Shown here: piece by piece, positions 27,763 to 36,196 of the stretch
How positions within the stretch are numbered: position 1 is the stretch's first letter
How the letters are laid out: each line of letters begins with the position of its first letter
IMG/VR virus record: IMGVR_UViG_3300046002_004036
Span: 1 to 64,000 of that record
From: a virus
Reading direction: 5' to 3' (one strand)
DNA: 64,000 nucleotides
Made by a program: the position numbers and the translations under genes
Notes under the pieces: generated by a model
The model's database searches: none
The model's input: only the letters and a program-made list of their open reading frames with translations
What the model was told of the DNA's origin: nothing

Positions 27763-28273
27763 CTGGGCCCATACATGATGGACTAAATTTAATTGCTGAA
27801 TTTACTGCACCTACTACACGTTTTCTTGCATCTTTTGCTTTTTCCGTGGCATTTAAATATCCATAAGCATACTCAGCTCCTGACCCCATAGCAAGGTATG
27901 GAAGTGTATATTTAGACAAAGACATGTCTGCTGAACTATGTTCATATATATTTCCACGAACTGCAATTATTAAACCAAGGTCACCTTCTTTTGAAGTATC
28001 CACCCAGAAATCATTATAGAATGCACGAAGTTGTTTAATAAATTTAGTTTGCATAAATTTATCTGTATCTTTAATATCTGGTACATAAGGGTTAAAGTTA
28101 TAGCGTATTCGCTCACCATCCATTGATCCAGCATATCCAATTAAATAGGGTCCTAGTTTCCAAACCTTTGGACTAGATAGTGCTAAGATAGTGCCATCGT
28201 CAGATGCACCACGTTCTCCAGCCATATATATTTTATTATTTATTTCATCACGAACTACTGCAATACAAGTCAT
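27743..28273 (-). CDS. Proteasome/HslV-like N-terminal-nucleophile hydrolase (176 aa)
   Basis: MTCIAVVRDEINNKIYMAGE: Thr2 would become the nucleophile after Met removal, as in HslV. LGPYLIGYAGSMDGERIRYN and YLAMGSGAEYAYGYLNATEK are hallmark strands (G-x-x-G-S, 'MGSGAEYA-G'). Length matches HslV. No ATPase partner gene is in the window. Whether it assembles a chamber or acts as a non-proteolytic relative is unknown. Promoter with a palindromic spacer lies upstream. Confidence 0.82.
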   Translation of the reverse strand: MTCIAVVRDEINNKIYMAGERGASDDGTILALSSPKVWKLGPYLIGYAGSMDGERIRYNFNPYVPDIKDTDKFMQTKFIKQLRAFYNDFWVDTSKEGDLGLIIAVRGNIYEHSSADMSLSKYTLPYLAMGSGAEYAYGYLNATEKAKDARKRVVGAVNSAIKFSPSCMGPVDVVSV

Positions 28274-28303
28274 GCAGAAACCCCTCCCAAAGCGATATAT
28301 TTA

Positions 28304-28332
28304 AGTATACCACCCCTAGGAGGGGCTGTCAA
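28304..28332 (-). promoter_or_regulatory. Consensus promoter with palindromic spacer
   Basis: TTGACA (28327-28332), 17-base spacer, TATACT (28304-28309) on the minus strand. The spacer contains the perfect inverted repeat CCCCT-CCT-AGGGG, an ideal operator position. Leader of about 25 bases carries GGGAGGGG. Confidence 0.6.
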
Positions 28333-28352
28333 ACAAGGTCAAATATGTTTAA

Positions 28353-28652
28353 CTATGCTGTCTTTGATTTTGATCTGCGTGTTTCTACTACTTCATCTTG
28401 TACAGTTTTTGCATTTTTATCTGTTGTAGAAAATGCTGCGTTGATTTCATCTCTTGTAAGTCTTCCGTCATCCATAAATGCACGAGCCAACTTCTCAACA
28501 ACGACTGCTACTGCACTAAGGCCTGCTACTGTCATTGCTTTTGCTACTGATATTCCTGCAATTGCACCAGCGCCGATTACTGCAAGTGCATTTGCTGCAA
28601 ACACTGCGAGAATACGCATGAGAATATTCCATATATTTGTTATGCTATTCAT
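28353..28652 (-). CDS. Holin-like membrane protein with EF-hand-like tail (99 aa)
   Basis: Hydrophobic stretch ILAVFAANALAVIGAGAIAG then ISVAKAMTVAGLSAVAVVVE, then DDGRLTRDEINAAFSTTD, a calcium-loop-like motif often seen at the C-terminus of actinophage holin-like proteins. Ends in a basic tail. GAGAGGAG overlaps the upstream stop. Together with the two genes before it, it looks like a membrane group. Confidence 0.65.
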   Translation of the reverse strand: MNSITNIWNILMRILAVFAANALAVIGAGAIAGISVAKAMTVAGLSAVAVVVEKLARAFMDDGRLTRDEINAAFSTTDKNAKTVQDEVVETRRSKSKTA

Positions 28653-28654
28653 TT

Positions 28655-28834
28655 TTACTCCTCTCTATTTCTAATTGGACTAGTAATAATCCAAAGACCA
28701 AGTGTCGCTATAATTCCATAGCCAACGATAGTTTTTGCACTACCGTCCAAAACAACCCAGGCAATAAACATTCCAAGAAGGGTCCATGCCTGATCTATTA
28801 GGTCTTTCATTATATTTTTTAGTATTCTTACCAT
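28655..28834 (-). CDS. Small membrane protein (59 aa)
   Basis: MVRILKNIMKDLIDQAWTLL then GMFIAWVVLDGSAKTIVGYG and IIATLGLWIITSPIRNREE: amphipathic helix, then two hydrophobic helices and a charged tail. The ATG lies inside the last codons of the PA14 gene (ATGGTAA overlap). Possibly holin-like or an anchor for its neighbours. Confidence 0.6.
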   Translation of the reverse strand: MVRILKNIMKDLIDQAWTLLGMFIAWVVLDGSAKTIVGYGIIATLGLWIITSPIRNREE

Positions 28835-30900
28835 TTTCTTCCTCCTCTTGAACCTGGTGAATTGCTGCCTGAGCCTCCACCAGAACTTCCTCCACCACTA
28901 GAGCCTCCTGCTGCTCCTCCTGCTGCAACCGCTGCTGCGTTAATTGCTGCACCTGTTGCTACAACTGTTGCAACAACCATATCTGTTGCCTCTTCTCTTT
29001 CGCTTTCTGTCATGTCGGCACCAATACTTCCAATGGCTGCTAAGGCTGCCCCTGGATCAGTGAATACTGCTTCTATTAATGCTCCTGGATCTTGAACTAA
29101 TTCTACGTTTGCTGCAACTTCTGCAGTAATAACAAGCACCTCACCAGACTCTGATGTTCTAACTTCAATTGGAGTATCTGGTGGCAAGTCTTTAAGTTCA
29201 ACTCCAGAGGCTTGAATTTCTGCTACTGAAATTGATTCTCCTGGCTTAAGGTCTTCTATTAATGTTGCTATCACAACATCTTTTTGCTCTTCAGTTAATT
29301 CTTTTCCAGACTCTACATCTTTCTTTATATCATCAATAATTTTTTCTTCTTCTGCAATAACCGCTAACTCTTCTGCAATTTCCGCTTCTTCCTCTGCTAT
29401 GGCTGCTTCCTTTTCTGCTATAGCATTTGCTATTTCTTGTTCCATAGCCTCTTGCTCAGCAGCAATTTTTTCTTCTTCTGCTTTGGCATTTGCCTCTTCT
29501 TGCGCTTCTGCTTCTTCTTGTGCAATACGGTCTGCTTCTGCTTGGGCTTCTGCTTCCATTTGTGCTTGTGCCGCTTCAAGTTCTGCTGCTATACGATCAG
29601 CCTCTGCATTTGCATCTATCTCTGCCTGTATTCTTGCTGCCTCTTCTGCCATTGCTGCTTCTTCTTCTGCAATTTTGGCAGCAAGTTCTGCTGCAATTCT
29701 ATTTGCTTCTGCATTGGCTGCAGCAATTTCTGCAAGCCTGTTTGCTTCTGCTTGTGCTTCTGCTGCTTGCTGTGCAATTAACGCTGCTGTTTCTGCTTGT
29801 ATCCTTGCTGCTTCTGCTTGTTGTGCAGATAACTGGGCTGCTACCTGTGCAGCAATTTCTGCCTCAGTTGGTCCAGTAGGTACTACTGTAACTGGTCCTG
29901 TTGGAACCGCTGGTGTTGTTACAGTTGTTGTTTCGCTAGGTATTGTAACAGTTGCTGTTTCAGGTGTTGGTGTTGTTACGGTTGTTGTTTCAGAGGGGCT
30001 GGGAGTCGGAGTAGGGGAAGGCTCTGGAACAGGTGCTACATATGTAGAACCAGTAACAACATTTGAATTTACAGAGTAAAGGGCAAATGTATCGTTATCT
30101 GATCTAATATGAAATGACCATACTGTTCCTGCTGGCATAAGACCATCTAGTAAAGAATGATTGATTGTAATTGTTGTATTTAAAGAATTTGGTCCACCAA
30201 CATTTCCAGTTGCAATTCCCCAGCCATTGCATCCAGAACAATTAAAACTAATTGCATATCTTTCTGGTTGAGTGTTTCCAGTGTCTGGTGCTTCCCAACT
30301 TAAAACTGTTGATGTTTCTCCACTAATTATTGTTAAGTTTCTTGGAGGACCTATTGTTTTTATTACTGGGGCTGCCTGTGAAGTAAATGCTGATGCTGGA
30401 ATAATATCCATAGATCCAGATTGATCCCAGTTTAAAAATACGTTTGCTCCCCCGCCATTTTCATAGTACATTAACTCTATGGTTTTTGGAACTCCAGCTG
30501 TAAAAGATATTGGATCAGTCGTAGTTCCTCCACCACCTTTATCAACCCAGTCATCTGCCACTAATACTTCATCAATATATAACCTTGTACCATCGTCTGC
30601 TGTTGCTAAAAATGATATATTTTGAGTTGTATTACTAACAATAGACCCAGTAAATCGTACGATAACATCCTCTGAAGGGCCACCTAAGACACTACCACCA
30701 CCCCACTGGAAGTCAATGTTGGGTACATTTGTAGTTACTACTGGAGAGGCTCCCTGTGGTATATAAGGGGCACCATTCTGTCCCAGTACATCATAGACCT
30801 GAGCAGTCAAACCTTCTGCTGCGTGGGCCTTATCAATTATTAAAAGCAGGGGAAATAGAGCAAGGGATAAGACCAATGCTATTCTTAATAATATTTTAAT
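28828..30900 (-). CDS. Secreted PA14/Fn3/coiled-coil surface protein (690 aa, ATT start)
   Basis: Signal peptide, then a PA14 domain (about 30-160: ISFLATADDGTRLYIDEVLV, ELMYYENGGGANVFLNWDQS), a fibronectin-III-like domain (170-280: TSTVLSWEAPDTGNTQPERY), a Pro/Ser/Thr linker, about 220 residues of Ala/Glu/Gln coiled coil, and a Gly/Ser-rich end. PA14 binds glycans. I extend the start to ATT at 30900. It lies six bases after GGAG and restores a charged signal-peptide n-region (MKILLRIALVLSLAL); the TTG at 30876 lacks both. Probably displayed on the host cell. Confidence 0.75.
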   Translation of the reverse strand: MKILLRIALVLSLALFPLLLIIDKAHAAEGLTAQVYDVLGQNGAPYIPQGASPVVTTNVPNIDFQWGGGSVLGGPSEDVIVRFTGSIVSNTTQNISFLATADDGTRLYIDEVLVADDWVDKGGGGTTTDPISFTAGVPKTIELMYYENGGGANVFLNWDQSGSMDIIPASAFTSQAAPVIKTIGPPRNLTIISGETSTVLSWEAPDTGNTQPERYAISFNCSGCNGWGIATGNVGGPNSLNTTITINHSLLDGLMPAGTVWSFHIRSDNDTFALYSVNSNVVTGSTYVAPVPEPSPTPTPSPSETTTVTTPTPETATVTIPSETTTVTTPAVPTGPVTVVPTGPTEAEIAAQVAAQLSAQQAEAARIQAETAALIAQQAAEAQAEANRLAEIAAANAEANRIAAELAAKIAEEEAAMAEEAARIQAEIDANAEADRIAAELEAAQAQMEAEAQAEADRIAQEEAEAQEEANAKAEEEKIAAEQEAMEQEIANAIAEKEAAIAEEEAEIAEELAVIAEEEKIIDDIKKDVESGKELTEEQKDVVIATLIEDLKPGESISVAEIQASGVELKDLPPDTPIEVRTSESGEVLVITAEVAANVELVQDPGALIEAVFTDPGAALAAIGSIGADMTESEREEATDMVVATVVATGAAINAAAVAAGGAAGGSSGGGSSGGGSGSNSPGSRGGRKW

Positions 30901-30944
30901 ATTTAACTCCTTGTAGTCGTAGTGGTGGTATGACTAACAAGACT

Positions 30945-30953
30945 ATTATATCA
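30945..30953 (-). promoter_or_regulatory. Extended -10 promoter (TGATATAAT)
   Basis: Minus-strand TGATATAAT just after the terminator of the upstream gene, giving a leader of about 40 bases with AAGGAG before the PA14 gene. Confidence 0.55.
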
Positions 30954-30964
30954 TTTTATAGAAA

Positions 30965-30995
30965 CAAAAAAGGGGCTAGCACTTGGCTAACCCCC
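30965..30995 (-). terminator. Rho-independent terminator after Ala-rich surface protein
   Basis: Minus strand: GGGGTTAGC (30986-30994) pairs with GCTAGCCCC (30972-30980, one G-U) around a 5-base loop, followed by six T. A textbook terminator that separates the two secreted protein genes. Confidence 0.85.
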
Positions 30996-31010
30996 TAATT
31001 GTTGGATTAA

Positions 31011-32717
31011 TTAAGCACGAACCTTCTTTTGGATCTTTACGACCAAAGCGGTTAGTGATGTAAGTTGCTTCTTTAGTGAAGCAATTAATGTTGCAACTTC
31101 AGTTGACAACTTAGCAACTGCATCAACTGCAGCCTGTGCAGAAACTGTTGCTGCATCTGCTGCTTTTGCTGCTGCATTTGCTGCATCTGTAGCAGCCTGT
31201 GCTGCTTTTGCTGCATCTTCAGAAGCCTTTGTAGCAGCTTTTGCTGCTTCATTAGAAACCTTTGCTGATGCTGCGACAAGAACTTGTCCAGCAAGTGGAA
31301 GTGAAGTTCCACCTGTTGCTGAGATAGTTACAGTATTTTCTGACAAAGGCATAAATACCTTATAAGACTTTACTGTTTCTGTATCAGTTGTAATTGATGT
31401 TGCTGTAATAACATCGGATCCTGAACCAAATGCATATGTAGAAGTAATTCCACCTGTAGCAAATAGGTTAGCATGTGTCTTTCCAGATACTGGAAGACCT
31501 GATGCATCAAGAACTTGAACCTTAACGGTTGCTGCTTCTCCTGGCATATAAACTTCTTTGTCAAAAGACAACTTTACAGTTGCTGCTGTACCCTCTACAC
31601 GAGTAGATACTGGGTTAGAAGAAATTGTGCCAGACTTAATTGTAACTGCAACTCCGCCAGCCTTAACGCCTGTAAGAGTGAACACTGCTTCACCATTGAC
31701 AATAGTTGCTGCTGTACCTGTATCAGATACTACTGCAATATCGCTTGAGTACGCATTAAGTGTTCCTGCACCTACTGTTACGCCTGCTGCATCTTTTGCA
31801 ACTGCCTTAACAGTTGTTACGTTTGCACCAACAGCAATAACAGACTTAATTGAAGTTGCTACGATTGAAGCAATGTCTCCATAGAATGTTACTTGCTCTG
31901 TTGCAATTACTGTGCCTGTAAGAGTTGTAAGAGTAATTGTTGATACTCCTGCTGTACCGTCAGCAAATACACCAATGTAATTGCCTGTAGGAATTACTAA
32001 TGCACGACCAGTTGCTGACATTGTTGTAGCATTTGATCCGTACCCAATAAGTCCTGAACCTGAAACAGTTGCAAGGATTGACTCTGTTGCTGATCCGCCT
32101 GCTGCATTTTTAGGTGTAACAACGATAACCGCTGCTGCATCTGTTGCTGTAGCCTTTGGAGCATAAACTGAAGCATCTGCTGTTGCAGTTGTAACTTCAC
32201 CAGAATTTAAAAATGAAGTTGTAGTTGAAGCAGAAGGTGTTAGATCCGCTGCCTTAACTGTAACTGTCCATGCTACTGAAGGACCATTTGCTGGTGTTGT
32301 AGTAAGAATTCGTGCATCATATGTACCTGCAACTGAAGGTGCATTCAAAGTTACCAAGAACTTTGCTGTTACATATGTAGGTGTATTAACTGTTGAGTTA
32401 ATATCTGCTGAAACATTATTGCCTGCAATAACTACAGATGCAGTTGAAGTTTCAATTAGTGACATAGTTGCAGACTTTGCTGCACCTGTTGGTTGTGAAA
32501 ACATAGCAGAGATAACTGTTGCAGTATCTGCTAATGTTTGAGAAATAAATGACAATGTGACTACTGCAGTTGCAGACTCACCAGCGGTAACGGCATCAGT
32601 TGCCGCATCAATAGTTAGAGTTGGTGCATTTACAGCAGCACTTGTCGGAAGTGCCGATAGTACGCCAAAAGACATTGCTGCAGCTAGTCCTAGAGCGATT
32701 TTTTTAAATGAATTCAT
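31011..32717 (-). CDS. Secreted Ig-like surface protein with Ala-rich coiled-coil end (568 aa)
   Basis: Signal peptide MNSFKKIALGLAAAMSFGVL with cleavage at TSAAV. Repeated Ala/Thr/Val-rich beta domains follow (invasin/Ig-like: VKAVAKDAAGVTVGAGTLNA, VKVQVLDASGLPVSGKTHAN). The last 90 residues are an Ala/Lys heptad helix (KAATKASEDAAKAAQAATDA) then SLKKQLTSLTALVVKIQKKV. This layout recurs in cell-surface proteins of freshwater actinobacteria (my recollection), so the gene is probably host-derived. It has no enzymatic motif. Could mask or replace a host surface layer. Confidence 0.75.
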   Translation of the reverse strand: MNSFKKIALGLAAAMSFGVLSALPTSAAVNAPTLTIDAATDAVTAGESATAVVTLSFISQTLADTATVISAMFSQPTGAAKSATMSLIETSTASVVIAGNNVSADINSTVNTPTYVTAKFLVTLNAPSVAGTYDARILTTTPANGPSVAWTVTVKAADLTPSASTTTSFLNSGEVTTATADASVYAPKATATDAAAVIVVTPKNAAGGSATESILATVSGSGLIGYGSNATTMSATGRALVIPTGNYIGVFADGTAGVSTITLTTLTGTVIATEQVTFYGDIASIVATSIKSVIAVGANVTTVKAVAKDAAGVTVGAGTLNAYSSDIAVVSDTGTAATIVNGEAVFTLTGVKAGGVAVTIKSGTISSNPVSTRVEGTAATVKLSFDKEVYMPGEAATVKVQVLDASGLPVSGKTHANLFATGGITSTYAFGSGSDVITATSITTDTETVKSYKVFMPLSENTVTISATGGTSLPLAGQVLVAASAKVSNEAAKAATKASEDAAKAAQAATDAANAAAKAADAATVSAQAAVDAVAKLSTEVATLIASLKKQLTSLTALVVKIQKKVRA

Positions 32718-32737
32718 CTTTCTCCTTGTTAGTATTT

Positions 32738-34516
32738 TTATAATAAATTGAAATTAACGAGATAATCCCGAACTTCTTCAGGAATTTCCCGATTATCCAA
32801 TTCTACCATACGTTGTTCTTGTTCTGCAAGTCGTTGCGATGAACGTGACCAAGTATGAATATCAATCTCTAGATTAGTGTTCTTAGGGGTGTGCGATAAA
32901 GCACCAAATACCGCACCTGTTACGGCATCCGATAAGTCTTTTGACTTTTTACGTGGGTGATCTACCTTTTTATCATTAATAATCTTAAGCTCTGACATTT
33001 CATCAAGCAATAAAGGAATTCTTGGCATAGCAACACGCTCTTCATATATCATCATTGCAAGATCTTCATAATGTTTTTTACCAACAGACACAGTATCTGT
33101 TCTTATTCCTACTGCCTGAAGTTCTTGTTGAATATCAAATGACTGCCATCTATCAAACGTTACCATTCCAAGATTAAAACCTTGTCTGCGAAGGTTTTGA
33201 ATCCACTGCTTAACCTCAGAAAGATTAACTGGTCCTTCTACTTTTGGCTCCCACCAAACCACAGCATCAACAATAATAATTGGAGCAACCTGTTCATAAT
33301 CTTTAACTACTTGCAAGTTTACCCACTTATCTACATGTGCAATTGCTACTGCACACTTGTCGTGTTTCTGTGCAAGGTCAGCGTGAACATAGTAAACTTT
33401 GTCTGGATCTGGCTTAAATGATTCATCAAACCTTTTATTATTATCAATTGGGTTTCTAAGAGTCATACACTTTTCAAGTTTATCTTTTTGTTTAAAGAAT
33501 GCATCGGATGCAAATGTTGGTACACAAGCAAAGCGTTGCATGGCATCTCCCATGTCTGTAAAGAATGCTAACCTAAAGTCATCTATTTTACGAGTAGGGT
33601 TTACTACCCATGTAGGTCTTTTTAATGCAAATACTCCAGGGTATTTATAGGCAATGATTTGATCTTCATCCCAGGCAATATCTAAATAGTTACCCTCAAG
33701 GTCATCTGGGAAATCTGGATTCATAATAAATCTGTGTGTATATGTTATTGCTTCTTTTTCCATAATTGAATCTTCATATTTTTGTGATATAAAGTCCCCT
33801 GGAAAACGTGGGAATGATAGAAGTGCAACCTTACCAAGATCTGGAAAACGAGAGTCAACAGATGCACGGAATGCTTTATAAATATTATCAGCAGTTTTTC
33901 CTTGATCATTGCCAGTTCCAACTTCTTGTGCAAACCCAGAAATTTCATCAAGTACTGCAAGTATAAGGTTTAACCCTTCATGTGATTCACGTTCTGAGTG
34001 ACCAGAATAAACAGTTATTGCTTTATCAAACTCAATGCTTTCAGCTTTTGCATTATACTTTCCTGCAAACCATTCAGACTTCTCAATCTTGGTTTTAAAA
34101 CCTTTAAAGAAAACGTTCTTAGCCTGTTGAGCATTAATGGCAACGTTAATAATGTCAATAGCATCTCCTGCAGGCTTACCAAAATATCTAGCAGGATCCT
34201 TCAAGCATAATAGTTTATATACTATGTATGCACACGCTACAGTTGATGTAAAGTCTTTTCCAGATCCCTTGCCAAGTTGCAGAATTACTTCATTCTTTGT
34301 ATATTTTTTATAGTAACGGTGGCCTTCTTCTGCACCCAAAAGATCAACAAGGTCTTCTTCTCTGTATATTTGGCTCATTGCTTCAACTATGTCGTATTGA
34401 ACATCTGAAAGTGGTGGCTGATTTAAATATGCTTCACCCTCAACAAATGTTTTAGCATCTACTGGAAGTTCTTCAAAGTTATTATTTTTTAGTGCCTCAA
34501 AAAAATCATTGAACAT
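32738..34516 (-). CDS. terL: Terminase large subunit (592 aa)
   Basis: ATPase: Walker A LGKGSGKDFTST (about 82-93), Walker B LILAVLDEISGF. RuvC-like nuclease: VYYVHADLAQKHDKC, MVTFDRWQSFDIQQ and KDLSDAVTGAVFG supply the acidic residues. Packages genome into proheads. ATG 34516 is preferred to TTG 34525. Overlaps the terS-like gene. Its place downstream of replication genes and 25 kb from tail genes is unusual. Confidence 0.92.
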   Translation of the reverse strand: MFNDFFEALKNNNFEELPVDAKTFVEGEAYLNQPPLSDVQYDIVEAMSQIYREEDLVDLLGAEEGHRYYKKYTKNEVILQLGKGSGKDFTSTVACAYIVYKLLCLKDPARYFGKPAGDAIDIINVAINAQQAKNVFFKGFKTKIEKSEWFAGKYNAKAESIEFDKAITVYSGHSERESHEGLNLILAVLDEISGFAQEVGTGNDQGKTADNIYKAFRASVDSRFPDLGKVALLSFPRFPGDFISQKYEDSIMEKEAITYTHRFIMNPDFPDDLEGNYLDIAWDEDQIIAYKYPGVFALKRPTWVVNPTRKIDDFRLAFFTDMGDAMQRFACVPTFASDAFFKQKDKLEKCMTLRNPIDNNKRFDESFKPDPDKVYYVHADLAQKHDKCAVAIAHVDKWVNLQVVKDYEQVAPIIIVDAVVWWEPKVEGPVNLSEVKQWIQNLRRQGFNLGMVTFDRWQSFDIQQELQAVGIRTDTVSVGKKHYEDLAMMIYEERVAMPRIPLLLDEMSELKIINDKKVDHPRKKSKDLSDAVTGAVFGALSHTPKNTNLEIDIHTWSRSSQRLAEQEQRMVELDNREIPEEVRDYLVNFNLL

Positions 34517-35042
34517 TGTGGACAACGGTAATCACTTCCCCATCTTTTGCAACAGATGAAAGTCTGTACATAATTAGGTCTCTAATGTCTGGATGAGTGG
34601 AAGCAATATCTCTAAGAATACCAACTAAAACTTCTTGTCTTTTTTCAATCTCAACTATTTCTTCTGCAAGTTCTTTGTTTTCAAGAAGGCCTGCTTTTTG
34701 TAGCATATCAATTCTTGCTTTTTCAATATCAACAACTAGCTTAATTGCTTGTGTCTTTGCGCTAAGATTATTTACCATAGAGGCTTCATCAATAACTTCA
34801 TAAGACTTTGTAATTAATTTACTATAGTGAGCATCCATTGCGGCAAGTGCTTCCTTAGCACGAGCACGAATTGCATCATTAGCGGAAGCCATGACTTTCC
34901 ACTCATTTATAAGTTCTACAACACGAACTCTAGGAATTGCTAATTCTTTAGAAATTCTAGTTGGGTCAGTTCCTTTAAGATACTCTGAGACAACAGTATT
35001 TACCTGATCAAGATGTTTTACTAAATCTTCTTCAGTTGACAT
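34506..35042 (-). CDS. terS: Terminase small subunit-like DNA-binding protein (178 aa)
   Basis: N-terminal helix-turn-helix (PTRISKELAIPRVRVVELIN), a long central coiled helix (AKEALAAMDAHYSKLITKSY), and a C-terminal oligomerisation region. Directly upstream of and overlapping terL. These are the usual features of small terminases that recognise the packaging site. No direct motif proves it; position carries most weight. Confidence 0.72.
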   Translation of the reverse strand: MSTEEDLVKHLDQVNTVVSEYLKGTDPTRISKELAIPRVRVVELINEWKVMASANDAIRARAKEALAAMDAHYSKLITKSYEVIDEASMVNNLSAKTQAIKLVVDIEKARIDMLQKAGLLENKELAEEIVEIEKRQEVLVGILRDIASTHPDIRDLIMYRLSSVAKDGEVITVVHNVQ

Positions 35043-35283
35043 ATTTTCCCTCTAGCCTGTTAATTTCATCCTTGATATAAAATATTGCCTTTTCAAGATC
35101 TTGAATTGTTTTTGATTCATCTTTAAGACCTGCTCGCCAGAGATACTTAAAAGCATTACCAATATTAAAATTGCGATGGCGAGTAATATCTATACATTCT
35201 ACGCCTGAAGGATCTGTTGTGTAATGTTGTGGATGATTGACTTGATCAACTGTAATGTTTAAATTATTACTCAATTGGCTCAT
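35032..35283 (-). CDS. DUF3310 protein (83 aa)
   Basis: VNHPQHYTTDPSGVECIDIT, NIGNAFKYLWRAGLKDESKT, IQDLEKAIFYIKDEINRLEG: the classic DUF3310 motif (H-P-x-H-Y, C-I-D, G-N-A-x-K-Y-x-W-R-A-G). In phages it is usually near nucleotide or DNA metabolism genes. Function unknown; a nucleotide-kinase-related role has been suggested. Overlaps terS by 11 bases and the upstream membrane micro-gene by 17. Confidence 0.9.
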   Translation of the reverse strand: MSQLSNNLNITVDQVNHPQHYTTDPSGVECIDITRHRNFNIGNAFKYLWRAGLKDESKTIQDLEKAIFYIKDEINRLEGKYVN

Positions 35284-35395
35284 CCTCTTCTAAATCAAAT
35301 GCCTCTGGCAAAACTTTAAATATTGTAAGAATATAAGTTATTCCTACTGCTCCAGCAATACCAAGACCAATAATGGTTTTTTGTAACTTGTTCAT
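35267..35395 (-). CDS. Single-span membrane micro-protein (42 aa)
   Basis: MNKLQKTIIGLGIAGAVGIT then YILTIFKVLPEAFDLEEDEP: one transmembrane helix with a basic N-side and acidic C-side. It overlaps both neighbours (4 bases upstream, 17 downstream). Confidence 0.6.
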   Translation of the reverse strand: MNKLQKTIIGLGIAGAVGITYILTIFKVLPEAFDLEEDEPIE

Positions 35396-35547
35396 CGTTT
35401 TGACTTCCTTAATCCAAACTTAGCAAGATAAACGTAGATAGTTTCTACGCTTGCTCCACACTCTTTGGCAATTTCTTCTGGGGTTTTTTTATCCATAAGA
35501 TACCTCTTACGCATAAAAACCTCTGATGTATATAGTTTAGCAGCCAT
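35392..35547 (-). CDS. Small helix-turn-helix protein (51 aa)
   Basis: MAAKLYTSEVFMRKRYLMDK then KTPEEIAKECGASVETIYVY LAKFGLRKSKR: a homeodomain-like HTH of the transposase/resolvase Hin type (T-P-E-E-I-A-K-x-x-G-x-S-x-x-T-I-Y). The start at ATG 35547, five bases after the upstream stop, is preferred to a longer frame that would lie in the upstream gene. Likely a small regulator. Confidence 0.7.
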   Translation of the reverse strand: MAAKLYTSEVFMRKRYLMDKKTPEEIAKECGASVETIYVYLAKFGLRKSKR

Positions 35548-35551
35548 ATTA

Positions 35552-36196
35552 TTATTTGTCAACTTCCGTATTAATAACATCATAGTTGTAGGCATTAGAG
35601 TCTTCAAGTATCCACTTATCGTAACTCTCAACATCCCATTTGTTTGTATTAATGAGTCTTTGTATTACTAGATCTTTCTTTGTTACAAATGATGGCTCCT
35701 TTAGCCTTACCCGATTATTTGGCTGTATTGCAAAATTTCCATCATCTCTTTGAATGACGTGACCACATTTATGCTGACCTGGATTTTCAGAATACCCATC
35801 ATCTAAAATGTTTGTTTCTGGGTTGTGCCAATCAAGTGTAAATAGGTATGTTCCAGGTACAGTTGTCTTAGATCTATCAAGATAGGACATTCTCATGTTA
35901 CTCAAGTTTTCAAACTTTGTAACTGAAACATATGGACTAAAAGAATTCCAAAGAACAAGATTATGAATTGGCTCTTCTGGTACTCCTGGCTTAGTGCAAA
36001 AAGCATTAATTGGCATTCTCCACCAGATACCACCGTCTTCCATTAAAAAATGAAATAAGGGACTTCTACTTTTAATACTTGATACACCAAATATAACGCA
36101 TGGAAAATATTGATCATGGCTATCTTCTTGGTCTCTTAAAAAATTACCACGGACGTAACACTCTATCGGTGGTATGTTTGCATTTAACTCAGGCAT
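35552..36196 (-). CDS. Conserved phage hypothetical protein (214 aa)
   Basis: IECYVRGNFLRDQEDSHDQY, FPCVIFGVSSIKSRSPLFHF, LMEDGGIWWRMPINAFCTKP: a highly conserved-looking phrase. I believe it also occurs in cyanophage and pelagiphage genomes, unannotated. The C-terminal half has ESYDKWILEDSNAYNYD. No catalytic motif is obvious. Start overlaps the RuvC-like stop by one base. Confidence 0.75.
   Translation of the reverse strand: MPELNANIPPIECYVRGNFLRDQEDSHDQYFPCVIFGVSSIKSRSPLFHFLMEDGGIWWRMPINAFCTKPGVPEEPIHNLVLWNSFSPYVSVTKFENLSNMRMSYLDRSKTTVPGTYLFTLDWHNPETNILDDGYSENPGQHKCGHVIQRDDGNFAIQPNNRVRLKEPSFVTKKDLVIQRLINTNKWDVESYDKWILEDSNAYNYDVINTEVDK

Noticed and set aside
29399-30079. Long Ala/Ser-rich antisense frame opposite the PA14 coiled coil
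   Set aside because: It is a mirror of Ala/Glu/Gln codons; no ribosome site, and the minus-strand gene has signal peptide and domains.
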